From: a bacterium
Lineage (GTDB): Bacteria > Sysuimicrobiota > Sysuimicrobiia > Sysuimicrobiales > Segetimicrobiaceae
Reading direction: 5' to 3'
Assembly: GCA_035945995.1 (NCBI GenBank)
Contig: DASYZR010000056.1
Coordinates: 1-41,419, forward strand
DNA length: 41,419 nt
Made by a program: the position numbers and the translations under genes. Of this stretch, positions 1 to 7,493 are shown one piece after another. The notes below the pieces were generated by a model, which made no database searches, was not told the DNA's origin, and saw only the letters and a list, made by a program, of their open reading frames with translations. Positions within the stretch are counted from its first letter, which is position 1. Each line of letters opens with the position of its first letter.

Positions 1-1083
1 AAGCATCGCCTTGAGCGCCCCGTAAGTCGCCGCGCCCTCCGGACAGGCGAAGACCCCGTCTTCCCGCGCGAGTTCCCGCATGTCGCCGAGAATCGCACCG
101 TCCGTCACGCTGTAGGCGGTTCCGCCGCTCTCGCGCACGGCGCGGAGGATGAGGTAGTCACCGATCGCCTCGGGCACCCGGAGCCCCGCGGCGATCGTTT
201 GCGCGTCGCGCCACGGCTCCGCCTTCTCCTTCCCTTCCTGGTAGGCGCGCACCATCGGCGCGCACCCCGCGGCCTGCACGACGATCATGCGCGGCCGCTG
301 CGGACCGATCCAGCCGAGCGCTTCCATCTCCGCGAACGCCTTCCACATGCCGACGATCCCCGTTCCCCCGCCGGTGGGATAGATGATCACGTCCGGCAGC
401 CGCCAGTCGAGCTGCTCCGCGAGCTCGTAGCCGAGCGTCTTCTTGCCCTCCACGCGGTACGGTTCGCGGAGGGTCGACATGTCGAACCACCCGCGTCCGC
501 CGCCGGCCTGCCGCAGCACGCGGCCGGCGTCGGTAATGAGGCCGTGGATCAGATACGTGTGGGCGCCGTACGCGGCGCACTCCGCCTTGTTGGTCTGCGG
601 CGCGTCCACCGGCATCACCAGGTAGAGATCGAGGTGGGCACGCGCGCAATAGGCCGCCGCCGCCGAGGCCGCGTTTCCCGCCGACGGCATCGCAATGGTC
701 CGCACGCCGAGTTCCATCGCTCTGCTGATCGCCGCGGAGAGGCCGCGGGCCTTGAACGACCCGGTCGGATTGAGGCCTTCCTCCTTGCAGAACACGTGCC
801 GGAGGCCGAGCTTCCGGCGGATTCCCGGCATGGGCAGGAGCGGCGTCATGCCCTCGCCGAGGGTCACGATGTTCGCCGGATCCCGCACGGGCATCAGCTC
901 ATGATATCGCCACATCGACGCCGGCCGCCCGCTCAGCGCGTCCCGGGAGAGCTCTCCCCGGGCGCGCTCCAGATCGTACCGCGGGTACAACACCTTGCCG
1001 CAGGCCGGGCACACCGTGTGCAGCTCGTCCGCGGAGTACGTGGCGCCGCAGGCCGTGCATTCGAGGTGATGCAGGTAATTCAT
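1..1083 (-). CDS. thrC: Threonine synthase, 3' end outside window
   Basis: PLP-dependent enzyme that converts O-phosphohomoserine to threonine in the cytoplasm. The ATG at 1083 is preceded by GGGGGG five bases upstream. The N-terminus carries a zinc-ribbon-like pair CTAC (Cys9, Cys12) and CPAC (Cys25, Cys28), common in long threonine synthases of Gram-positives and archaea. The PLP lysine is Lys111 in NPTGSFKARG, and the phosphate-binding loop is GGGTGIVG. About 360 residues are visible and the C-terminus lies beyond position 1. A promoter and a hairpin lie upstream. A related PLP beta-family lyase cannot be fully excluded, but the zinc ribbon plus the SFKARG motif fits threonine synthase well. 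Confidence 0.9.
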   Translation of the reverse strand, partial: MNYLHHLECTACGATYSADELHTVCPACGKVLYPRYDLERARGELSRDALSGRPASMWRYHELMPVRDPANIVTLGEGMTPLLPMPGIRRKLGLRHVFCKEEGLNPTGSFKARGLSAAISRAMELGVRTIAMPSAGNAASAAAAYCARAHLDLYLVMPVDAPQTNKAECAAYGAHTYLIHGLITDAGRVLRQAGGGRGWFDMSTLREPYRVEGKKTLGYELAEQLDWRLPDVIIYPTGGGTGIVGMWKAFAEMEALGWIGPQRPRMIVVQAAGCAPMVRAYQEGKEKAEPWRDAQTIAAGLRVPEAIGDYLILRAVRESGGTAYSVTDGAILGDMRELAREDGVFACPEGAATYGALKAML

Positions 1084-1161
1084 GGATGCCCCCCTGACGC
1101 CTCCCGTCCTTCCCGGACAAGACGCCGTAGTCGATCCTTTGTACGCTTCGCGGAGAGAACG

Positions 1162-1187
1162 AAAAAGGCCCGCGCGATCCGCGGACC
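1162..1187 (-). terminator. Rho-independent terminator or early attenuator hairpin
   Basis: On the minus strand GGTCCGCG and CGCGGGCC form an 8-bp stem around the loop GATCG, followed directly by TTTTT. It lies between the methyltransferase (ending at 1355) and threonine synthase, downstream of a good promoter at 1201-1228. It could end read-through from the methyltransferase or act as an attenuator in the thrC leader. Only about seven transcribed bases precede the stem, so there is little room for an upstream antiterminator. Confidence 0.6.
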
Positions 1188-1200
1188 TTAAACAAGCCGT

Positions 1201-1228
1201 ATTATACCATATTCCGGCCAAATGCGAA
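1201..1228 (-). promoter_or_regulatory. Promoter for threonine synthase
   Basis: Minus-strand -35 TTCGCA (1223-1228), 16-bp spacer and perfect -10 TATAAT (1201-1206). Predicted transcription start is near 1194, giving a leader of about 110 nt that contains the 1162-1187 hairpin. Confidence 0.6.
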
Positions 1229-1354
1229 AGAGGCAGAATGAATCTATGGATGCCATAGAAACGGTTCGTTTGCAGGCATTTTTGCGACGGGTGCGGTTTC
1301 CCGTGGGATAGACCGGCTACCGGGTGAAGCCGCCGAGGTTGGCCGGCCGAATCC

Positions 1355-2236
1355 TCAGGCGGGCGCCCGTGCGATGAACTGCAGCCAGTACCGGGGCACT
1401 CCGCCGGTCAGTCCTGCGTCCCCCATCGCGGCCCGGACCGTGCGCTTGAGGGCGTTGGCGCCGGCATCGAGCGGCACGCCGGGCAGCGCGCCCTCGATAA
1501 ACATCGAAAATTGGCCGATGTCCTCGAGGCTCTCCGGCGACAGTTCGACTTCCTGGAGTTGCCACGAGGCGTCGACGAACCCCGCCTCCGTCACCAGCCC
1601 CGCGTACTCCGTCGGCGTCCACCACCGCATTGCGGCCGGGCGATCGGCGTGGCTGTGTGCGACGCTGACGCCGTGCTGCTGGAGCAGCCGGGCCGCGCGG
1701 ACGACCCACGACCGCCAAAACCGCTCCGTGCCCGGGACGTAACATCCTTTGAAGTACGTCGTGTTGAACCCGAGGACTCCCCCGGGACCCAAGACCGACC
1801 GGATCTCGCCGATGACCCGCTGCTTGTCGCCGATCAGGTGAATCGCATTGCAGAACACGACCACGTCTACCTGCGGAACGAGCCGGCTGAGGTTTTCGGC
1901 GCTCCCGTGGACGAACCGGACAAGGCTCGAGGCGATCCGCCGGCGCGCGCGATCAAGCTCCACAAGCGACGGATCCACGGCGTAGATGATCCCCCGCGTA
2001 TGCTCGCGCATGCGGGCCAGCAACAACTCCGTGATCGCCCCCGGGCCGGACGCGAGGTCGACGATGCGCGGTCCCAGGGGGGCCAAGCGGTCGACGAGCC
2101 AACGATTGACGTCGGTGAAGAACGGATGGCGGGCAAACCGCCAAAATCCGAAACGGTCCTCGGGGGAAAACATGTCGGCGGAGCGCTGGGGATCGGAACT
2201 CGACATGTCCGCGGCTACATCAGGCCGGCTGCTCAC
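1355..2236 (-). CDS. Class I SAM-dependent methyltransferase
   Basis: A Rossmann-fold methyltransferase of about 293 residues. The SAM-binding motif I is VDLASGPGA near residues 59-67; a later VVFCNAIHLIG stretch fits motifs II and post-II. The substrate is not evident. The start is taken as GTG at 2236 because GGGGGAGG lies four bases upstream. The in-frame ATG at 2266 overlaps the -10 hexamer of the promoter and would not be transcribed. The gene is monocistronic, with a promoter just upstream and a possible terminator at 1162-1187. No neighbour suggests a pathway. Confidence 0.8.
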   Translation of the reverse strand: MSSRPDVAADMSSSDPQRSADMFSPEDRFGFWRFARHPFFTDVNRWLVDRLAPLGPRIVDLASGPGAITELLLARMREHTRGIIYAVDPSLVELDRARRRIASSLVRFVHGSAENLSRLVPQVDVVVFCNAIHLIGDKQRVIGEIRSVLGPGGVLGFNTTYFKGCYVPGTERFWRSWVVRAARLLQQHGVSVAHSHADRPAAMRWWTPTEYAGLVTEAGFVDASWQLQEVELSPESLEDIGQFSMFIEGALPGVPLDAGANALKRTVRAAMGDAGLTGGVPRYWLQFIARAPA

Positions 2237-2264
2237 AGGGCCTCCCCCGTGCGGCGTCCCCCCC

Positions 2265-2294
2265 ATTATACCCCTGTGCCGCCCGCGGTGTCAC
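2265..2294 (-). promoter_or_regulatory. Promoter for the methyltransferase
   Basis: Minus-strand -35 GTGACA (2289-2294), 18-bp spacer and -10 TATAAT (2265-2270). The short distance to the GTG at 2236 supports that start over the upstream ATG embedded in the -10. Confidence 0.6.
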
Positions 2295-2319
2295 GACCCG
2301 GCGGGACGTCCCGGCCGGT

Positions 2320-2988
2320 TCAGGCCCGCTGCCCGGCGGTGAGCGTCTGCACCGGGGCGGTCGTCACCCAGATCGGGTTCCGCAGGTACCGGCTCACCAT
2401 CGCGCGGATCGGTTCCGGCAGCGTCGACGAGAACAGCACGGTCTGACGCGTGGACGGCGTGCGCACGAGAATCTGCTCCACGTCGGTGCGCAGACCCATC
2501 TTGAGCATGCGGTCGGCGTCATCGAGCACCAGCATGTGCACGCTGCGCAGCGTCAGCGTGGCTTTGCCGAGGTGCTCCAGGACGCGCGACGGCGTGCCGA
2601 CGACGATGTGCGGTTTCTCGCGCAGCCGGGCCACCTGCCGCGCCAGCGGCTCGCCCGTGGAAATCGACACGATGCGCAGGCGGGTGTGCGCGCCGAGACG
2701 CCCGAGATCCCCCGTGATCTGGCGAACCGCATCCCGGGTCGGCGCGAGCACGAGGCCCTGCACGGCCTTGCTCCGCGGATCCAACCGCTGCAGCATCGGG
2801 ATGCCGAACGCCGCCGTCGTCCGCGGCGCCGGGTCGGCCTGAGCGACGAGATCCCGCCCGATCGCCAGCGACGGAATCACCCGCGTCTGAATCGGCGTAG
2901 GCGAGGCCCACCCGAGTTCCTGAAGCGCCCGCTGGATACGGGGGTCCGCCAGGCCGTTGAATCCGTTGGTGTGGCTTTCCACTGCCAT
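2320..2988 (-). CDS. DEAD-box-like single RecA domain, probably inactive
   Basis: A 222-residue protein that matches only the first RecA domain of DEAD-box RNA helicases. The Q motif (GWASPTPIQ, residues 26-34), motif Ia (LAPTRDAV), Ib (GTPSRV), motif II (DDAD at 156-159 instead of DEAD) and motif III (SST at 187-189) are recognisable. Walker A is lost: between AQ50 and AAF the sequence reads ADPAPRTT, two residues longer than the usual TGTGKT, with no GKT. The second helicase domain is absent because the gene stops in the interdomain region. The ATG at 2988 has GAGGGG seven bases upstream. It may be an RNA-binding relic or a regulatory helicase fragment; ATP hydrolysis is unlikely. Confidence 0.75.
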   Translation of the reverse strand: MAVESHTNGFNGLADPRIQRALQELGWASPTPIQTRVIPSLAIGRDLVAQADPAPRTTAAFGIPMLQRLDPRSKAVQGLVLAPTRDAVRQITGDLGRLGAHTRLRIVSISTGEPLARQVARLREKPHIVVGTPSRVLEHLGKATLTLRSVHMLVLDDADRMLKMGLRTDVEQILVRTPSTRQTVLFSSTLPEPIRAMVSRYLRNPIWVTTAPVQTLTAGQRA

Positions 2989-3145
2989 GTGCACGCCCCT
3001 CGCATCAGGTTCCGCGCCGTGCACCCGCATGCACCCGACCGGGAGATGCCGGGTACACAGAACACGACAGGGAGACGTCGCCTCTCCCCATCCATTGGAA
3101 GTTACGTCATGCGCAGCGCCGAGGTTTGAGTTGGTCGGTGCGCTT

Positions 3146-3174
3146 ATTGTATCATGACCGTACGCGACGTTCAA
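3146..3174 (-). promoter_or_regulatory. Promoter for the DEAD-box-like gene
   Basis: Minus-strand -35 TTGAAC (3169-3174), exact 17-bp spacer and -10 TACAAT (3146-3151). Predicted start near 3139 leaves a 150-nt leader before the ATG at 2988, long for this genome and reminiscent of helicase genes with regulated leaders. No known riboswitch was recognised in it. Confidence 0.65.
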
Positions 3175-3197
3175 CCGAACCGAGGTGGCGAACACAC

Positions 3198-3686
3198 GTG
3201 CGAGCCTCTCCCGATGCGGCGCCAGATCCCGGCGTGACGGCCCCCGAGGCCCCGGCCGCCCAACCGGTGACAGCCGGAATCGACGGCGACCACACGCCCG
3301 GCCCCGTCGCCCTCGACATCCGGCCCGCGGACGCCGTTCGCGCCGACGTGCTCGACACGTTCCCCTACGAGTATCCCGGATCGCCGGCCGTCGTGGAGAT
3401 CGATACGGAGGAGTTCACGGCCGTCTGTCCATGGTCGGGACTGCCGGACTTCGGCCGCCTCGTGGTCCGGTATCTGCCGCGGGAACGCGTGCTCGAACTG
3501 CGGTCGTTCAAGTACTACCTGCTGTCGTACCGCGCCGTCGGGATTTTCCAGGAGCACGCGGCCAACCGCATTCTGAACGACCTGGTCCGCGCCTGCGCCC
3601 CGGCGTGGGTGGAGCTCGAGCTCGACTACCGCGTCCGCGGAGGCATCCACACGGTCGTTCGGGTGCGGTGGGCGGACTCGGGTTGA
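3198..3686 (+). CDS. queF: NADPH-dependent 7-cyano-7-deazaguanine reductase
   Basis: QueF reduces preQ0 to preQ1 in queuosine synthesis. The protein has 162 residues, close to the short (type I) QueF length. The nucleophile is Cys77 in TAVCPWSGLPDFG with the conserved acid Asp84. The family signature appears as ELRSFKYYLLSYR (100-112), followed by a conserved Glu119. The GTG at 3198 is chosen because GAGGTGG lies about nine bases upstream. The first 40 residues are Ala/Pro-rich and poorly conserved, so the exact start is uncertain. The stop overlaps the start of queT, so the two are one transcription unit. Confidence 0.9.
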   Translation: MRASPDAAPDPGVTAPEAPAAQPVTAGIDGDHTPGPVALDIRPADAVRADVLDTFPYEYPGSPAVVEIDTEEFTAVCPWSGLPDFGRLVVRYLPRERVLELRSFKYYLLSYRAVGIFQEHAANRILNDLVRACAPAWVELELDYRVRGGIHTVVRVRWADSG

Positions 3687-4228
3687 GCCGGCCCGCATCC
3701 GCACCGCCCCCGGCCGGGCCGGCCGGCGGCTCCGCCCGACAGCGAGCCGCCGTACGCGTGGCCGAGGGCGCCGTCATCGCGGCCGCGTATGCCGCGCTCA
3801 CCATCTATCTCGCGCCGGTGGCCTACGGCCCGTATCAACTGCGGCTGTCCGAGACCCTCAAGCCACTGGTGATCTGGGAGCCCGATCTCATCCCGGCGTT
3901 CGTCGTCGGCAATTTTCTCGGCAACCTGACGAGCCCGTTTGTCGGGCCGTGGGAATTGATCTGGATGCCTTTCGCGAACCTCGTCGGCGGGTGGGCGTGC
4001 TGGCGCCTCGGCCGGGTGAACGCCTACCTCGGCGCCGCCGCGTATGCGGTCATCATCGCGGTGGCGGTGTCGGTGATGCTGTCCGTTTTGCTCCGGGCGC
4101 CGCTCCGGGCGCTGCTTCCGCCGCTGTTGGTCAGCGAAGTGCTCCTGATCGTGCTCGGCGTCCCGGTGATGCAGCCGGTGCACGCGGCGCTCCGGCGGGT
4201 CTTCGGGCCGCCGCGCGTTCCTCGATGA
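3683..4228 (+). CDS. queT: QueT-family ECF transporter S component
   Basis: An integral membrane protein of 181 residues with about five or six hydrophobic segments, matching the QueT family of substrate-binding subunits for queuosine precursors in energy-coupling-factor transporters. Segments such as YGPYQLRLSETLKPL and FVVGNFLGNL are typical. The start is taken as TTG at 3683, which overlaps the queF stop as TTGA; a GTG at 3758 would remove the Ala/Pro-rich leader and is possible. Pairing with queF supports preQ0 or preQ1 as the ligand. It has no ATPase of its own nearby and presumably uses EcfA1/A2/T encoded at 7494-10224. Confidence 0.85.
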   Translation: MSRPASAPPPAGPAGGSARQRAAVRVAEGAVIAAAYAALTIYLAPVAYGPYQLRLSETLKPLVIWEPDLIPAFVVGNFLGNLTSPFVGPWELIWMPFANLVGGWACWRLGRVNAYLGAAAYAVIIAVAVSVMLSVLLRAPLRALLPPLLVSEVLLIVLGVPVMQPVHAALRRVFGPPRVPR

Positions 4229-4234
4229 TGCCGG

Positions 4235-5641
4235 TCACTCCGGCTCCGGCGGGCGGCGGGTATGCCATGGGTTTGCGCGTTCGAACGCCGCCCCGATCGC
4301 GATCACGGTCTCCTCGTCCATCGGCCGGCCGGCGATCTGCAGCCCCACCGGCAGACCATCGCCAAACCCGCACGGCACCGACAGCGCCGGGGCGCCGACG
4401 AAGTTGAACAGCCGGCTGAACCGGGTCAGTTGCGCGCGCGTGTCGACGGTCCGGCCGCCGAACTCCACGGTGGTCTGCCCGATGCCGGGCGCGACGATGG
4501 GCGTGCTCGGCAACACAAGCGCGTCCACGCGCCTCAGGAGCTCGGTGAACTCCTCGAGCATGAGTCCGCGCGCCTTCTGGGCCCGCAGGTATTGGGTCCC
4601 CGTCACGAAGTAGCCCTGCCGCAGCCGCTCGAGGGTCTCCGGACCGTAGTCCTGGGGGCGCTCCGCCAGCCAGCGCTCGTGCACGCTCGTGGCCTCCACC
4701 TGGAGGATCGCGAGCTGCGCCGTGAACGCCTCGGCGGCATGGGGAACGGCGATCGGCGCGAGCCGCAGGCCGAGGCCGCGCAGCACGTCGAGCGCCGCGT
4801 CGAACGCGATGCGAACCCGCGGCTCCACCTCACGGTGGTACGGATCGTCGAGCACGCCGACCCGGAGGCCGCGCACCTCGCGCCGGACGGCCGCCCGGAA
4901 GTCGGGAACGGTATGCCCGGCCGTCGTGGGATCGCGCGGGTCGGGCCCGGCGATCGCCTGCAGGACGATCGCCGCGTCCTCGACGGTACGGGTCAACGGT
5001 CCGGGATGGTCGAGGCTCCATGAGAGCGGAAAGACGCCGTAGCGGCTGACGCGGCCGTAGGACGGCTTGAGCCCGACGACGCCGCACAGGGACGCGGGGA
5101 TCCGGATGCTCCCGCCGGTATCCGTGCCGATCGATGCGTATCCCAGTCCCGCCGCCACCGCCGCCCCGCTGCCGCCGCTCGACCCGCCCGGAATGTGGTC
5201 GAGCGCCCAGGGATTGCCGGTCGGGCCGAAGTGCGGGTTGTTGGTCGTGACGCCGTAGGCGAACTCGTGGAGGGCCGCCTTGCCGAGCAGCACCGCCCCC
5301 GCCTCGCGGAGGCGTGCCGTGACGGTGGCATCGTAGGCCGGCACATGGTCGGTGAGGATGCGGGACCCGCACGTCGTGCGGATGCCCCGCGTCTCGATCA
5401 GGTCCTTCAGGGATACCGGCACGCCGTGGAGCGGTCCGCGGTACCGCCCGGCGGCGATCTCGCGCGCGGCCTCTTCGGCCTGCGCGCGCGCCGCGTTGGC
5501 CGTCACGGTGATGAAGGCGTTGAGCGGGCGCCAGCGCTCGATCCGGTCGAGCAGCAACTCGACGAGCGCCGGGGGCCGGACCTCGCCGTCCTGCAGGCGC
5601 GCGGCGATCCCGGCGATCGTTTCGTACGCCAGTTCGGTCAG
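4235..5641 (-). CDS. Amidase (GatA/AtzF-type amidase signature family)
   Basis: Amidase-signature hydrolase with the Lys-cisSer-Ser triad: Lys in VSLKDL, the Ser of PGGSSGGSGAAV and the nucleophilic Ser of GTDTGGSIRIPAS. The longest reading with a standard start begins at TTG 5557 (440 residues). However, conserved amidase N-terminal sequence (TELAYETIAGIAARLQDG) continues in frame upstream to a CTG at 5641, which overlaps the preceding stop as CTGA. I place the start there by inference. It is the last gene of the run that includes the ECF transporter. As no GatB is present, a small-molecule amide is a likelier substrate than Glu-tRNA. Confidence 0.85.
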   Translation of the reverse strand: MTELAYETIAGIAARLQDGEVRPPALVELLLDRIERWRPLNAFITVTANAARAQAEEAAREIAAGRYRGPLHGVPVSLKDLIETRGIRTTCGSRILTDHVPAYDATVTARLREAGAVLLGKAALHEFAYGVTTNNPHFGPTGNPWALDHIPGGSSGGSGAAVAAGLGYASIGTDTGGSIRIPASLCGVVGLKPSYGRVSRYGVFPLSWSLDHPGPLTRTVEDAAIVLQAIAGPDPRDPTTAGHTVPDFRAAVRREVRGLRVGVLDDPYHREVEPRVRIAFDAALDVLRGLGLRLAPIAVPHAAEAFTAQLAILQVEATSVHERWLAERPQDYGPETLERLRQGYFVTGTQYLRAQKARGLMLEEFTELLRRVDALVLPSTPIVAPGIGQTTVEFGGRTVDTRAQLTRFSRLFNFVGAPALSVPCGFGDGLPVGLQIAGRPMDEETVIAIGAAFERANPWHTRRPPEPE

Positions 5642-5796
5642 CGGGTCTGCTCCGGGCGCGCCGGTGAAAGCGGCGGCAGCGCGGGCTCGCGTCCGTCGAT
5701 CGGCAGGGCGCGAAGCCGCTCGAGATCCGCGTACATCTTCGCAACGGCCGGCGCCAGGCGCTCCAGCGCGTCTTGCGGGAGGGCCAGGCCGAGCAT
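5638..5796 (-). CDS. GatC/AtzG-like small amidase partner
   Basis: A short helical protein directly before the amidase, stopping inside its start. The stretch ALPQDALERLAPAVAKMYAD followed by LPIDGREPA resembles GatC-type subunits, which stabilise amidases of the GatA family. The only standard start is ATG 5796 (52 residues) and it lacks a Shine-Dalgarno site. Family-like sequence (ESADLAVFAR) continues upstream in frame to about 5829, behind GAGG, where only ATC or ACG could start. The true start is therefore unsettled. Confidence 0.55.
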   Translation of the reverse strand: MLGLALPQDALERLAPAVAKMYADLERLRALPIDGREPALPPLSPARPEQTR

Positions 5797-5843
5797 TCGG
5801 GCGAAGACGGCGAGGTCCGCGGACTCGATCGTGGAGGACCTCG

Positions 5844-6389
5844 CTAGACGCGCGCGCGGGCTTCCGGCCGCTGCACGCGCTTCCAGCCGAGGAGCACCGC
5901 GAGCGAGATGATGACCGCGACGATGGCCTCGAGGCTGCCGTGGCTCACCGCGACCACCGCGGCGGCCTTGAGGGGCAGATAGTGGCGCAGCACGCCGAAG
6001 CCGAGCACGAGGACGGTGTTGGTCGCCGTGCCGACGATGGCGGCCACCGTGATCGCCGTCGCCTCCCCGCTCCGCCGGAACGCGACGTAGGCCCACGCGG
6101 CGAAGATGCCGATGAAGATCCTCGGCACAATGGCGACGATCGGATCTTTGAACATCGGGATCGTCGCGTAGAAGAAGCTGTACAGTCCGAAGATGATCCC
6201 GATGATCGCGCCCACGACCGGCCCTTCGAGGATGCCGCCGATGATCGCCGGCACGTGCATGATCGTCGCCGCAATACCGGTCGGCGTCGGAATGAATCCG
6301 AGCCGCGTTGCGCCGAGAAAGATCGCGATGGCCCCAAGCACCGCCGACATCACGATGCCGCGCGTCGAGAGTCCCCCCTGCCCCTGCAT
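5844..6389 (-). CDS. ECF transporter S component (PF12822-like)
   Basis: A 181-residue membrane protein with five to six transmembrane segments. The first half reads like the PF12822 family of ECF substrate-binding subunits: LGFIPTPTGIAATIMHVPAI and ILEGPVVGAIIGIIFGLYSF are characteristic. It should bind a vitamin or small metabolite and dock on EcfT/EcfA1/EcfA2, encoded just upstream in the same run. The ATG at 6389 has GGGAGGGG four bases upstream. Ligand identity cannot be read from the sequence; the neighbouring amidase, M20 hydrolase and aldehyde dehydrogenase hint at an N-acylated or amide-bearing compound. Confidence 0.85.
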   Translation of the reverse strand: MQGQGGLSTRGIVMSAVLGAIAIFLGATRLGFIPTPTGIAATIMHVPAIIGGILEGPVVGAIIGIIFGLYSFFYATIPMFKDPIVAIVPRIFIGIFAAWAYVAFRRSGEATAITVAAIVGTATNTVLVLGFGVLRHYLPLKAAAVVAVSHGSLEAIVAVIISLAVLLGWKRVQRPEARARV

Positions 6390-6496
6390 CGGTCCCCTCC
6401 CGTGGTCGTCGTAGGCCGCCGGCCCGTCCCCGGTAGGGGGCGCCGAAGCCGGACCACCTCGGTGAATCCGCGGGCACATTCCCCCGCGCGCCACGG

Positions 6497-6552
6497 TCCT
6501 CCTGCCGCGCGGGACAGGCCCCGCACGCCGGGATCCTCCTGCCGCGCGGGAC
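6497..6552. repeat. Pair of 19-bp direct repeats
   Basis: TCCTCCTGCCGCGCGGGAC occurs at 6497-6515 and again at 6534-6552, 37 bp apart, in the 173-bp gap between the GNAT gene and the S component. Each copy contains the self-complementary core CCGCGCGG, so each could fold or bind a dimeric protein. Confidence 0.8.
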
Positions 6553-6562
6553 GCGCCGCCCG

Positions 6563-7471
6563 CTACATCAAACCCGGAGAATGGCATAGGTAGCGGTCCC
6601 AGTGCCCAAACGGCTTCTCGGACATCAACACGTATGGAAATGTCAGGCGAAGACCGCGCTCGAGCGCCAGCGACACCGCGTCGGCGTTGGCGCCGGGGAC
6701 GACGGTAGAGATCTGCCGCGACCCGCCGCCTGCGGCGAGCGAGAGCGCACCGTCCATGACGGCGCGGACCTGCGATCCATCGATCGCCGCCAGCGGTCCG
6801 ACGCGCCCGTTCGTCCAGGCGTAGGCGTACCCGATCGGACACCCGTCCCGCAGGCACAGGTAGCACGCCGCGCCGGGGGCGTTGAGAAGATAGGCGTGGA
6901 CGCCGTCCCGGGCAAATCCGAGGACCGCCCTGTCGATGGGGGCGAGCACCGCGAGCGCTGCCTGATCGGCCGGGAGTCGCTCGTAATCGACGGCCGCACG
7001 CGCCGGCCGGGCGGGCGGCGCGCCATGACTCGGCCCCGCCATCCAATATATCGACTCGCGCGGATACATCCCGTGCTTCAGATAGAGGGAGATCGACGAG
7101 GGATTGTAGGCAAAAGTGATGAGGGCCCGATTCGTGATCGCCGGCCCCCCGTGTGCGGCCGCGCGCGACAGGAGTTCCCGCCCGATCCCCCGTCCCTGAT
7201 GGCCGGGCGCAACGAACAGAAAGGCGAGAAACCACATCTCGCCGAGGACGCGGCTGAGGGCGAACCCGATCACGTCGCCGCCGTCCTCGGCGACCCAAAA
7301 GCCTTCCGGTTGATCGCGAAGACAGAAGGCGAAGAATGGGTTCGGCGGCAGCGGCCGGAGCGGCGGCGCCGCCAATCCGTGCCGTGCGGAGAGATCGTTG
7401 ACCGCCGCGGCAAAGATGGCCGTCGCCGGGGCGGCGTCGTCCGCGCGCGCGGGCCGGTATACGAGGCTCAC
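6563..7471 (-). CDS. Tandem GNAT-fold N-acetyltransferase
   Basis: A 302-residue protein with an N-terminal GNAT domain whose acetyl-CoA loop is HQGRGIG (residues 91-97), and a second half (from about 160) with a degenerate GNAT-like fold that lacks a clear pyrophosphate loop. The arrangement fits two-domain GNAT enzymes in which only one half is catalytic. The GTG at 7471 follows GGGGG about nine bases upstream. It begins 22 bases after ecfT and belongs to the same run. The acetyl acceptor is unknown. Confidence 0.75.
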   Translation of the reverse strand: MSLVYRPARADDAAPATAIFAAAVNDLSARHGLAAPPLRPLPPNPFFAFCLRDQPEGFWVAEDGGDVIGFALSRVLGEMWFLAFLFVAPGHQGRGIGRELLSRAAAHGGPAITNRALITFAYNPSSISLYLKHGMYPRESIYWMAGPSHGAPPARPARAAVDYERLPADQAALAVLAPIDRAVLGFARDGVHAYLLNAPGAACYLCLRDGCPIGYAYAWTNGRVGPLAAIDGSQVRAVMDGALSLAAGGGSRQISTVVPGANADAVSLALERGLRLTFPYVLMSEKPFGHWDRYLCHSPGLM

Positions 7472-7493
7472 CGGAGGCCCCCGGTCAGGCCCG

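Noticed and set aside
199-1191. Long plus-strand open frame over the first kilobase, and similar long open frames opposite most genes
   Set aside because: They are GC-rich antisense shadows with Arg/Pro/Gly-heavy products. The opposite strand encodes recognisable proteins.
1083-1200. T-box riboswitch upstream of threonine synthase
   Set aside because: There is a terminator, but no specifier stem, no UGGN antiterminator bulge and too little leader before the hairpin.
3120-3200. preQ1 riboswitch upstream of queF
   Set aside because: No C-rich loop with an A-rich pseudoknot tail is visible; the region is fully used by a divergent promoter.
3185-3682. Long N-terminal extension of QueT
   Set aside because: The open frame covers queF in another frame; homology to QueT begins only after 3683.
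6497-6552. Start of a CRISPR array
   Set aside because: There are only two 19-bp copies, no further units and no cas genes.
5844-7298. Long version of the ECF S component reading back through the GNAT gene
   Set aside because: The upstream part is antisense-like low-complexity sequence; ATG 6389 has an ideal ribosome site and starts just before the first helix.
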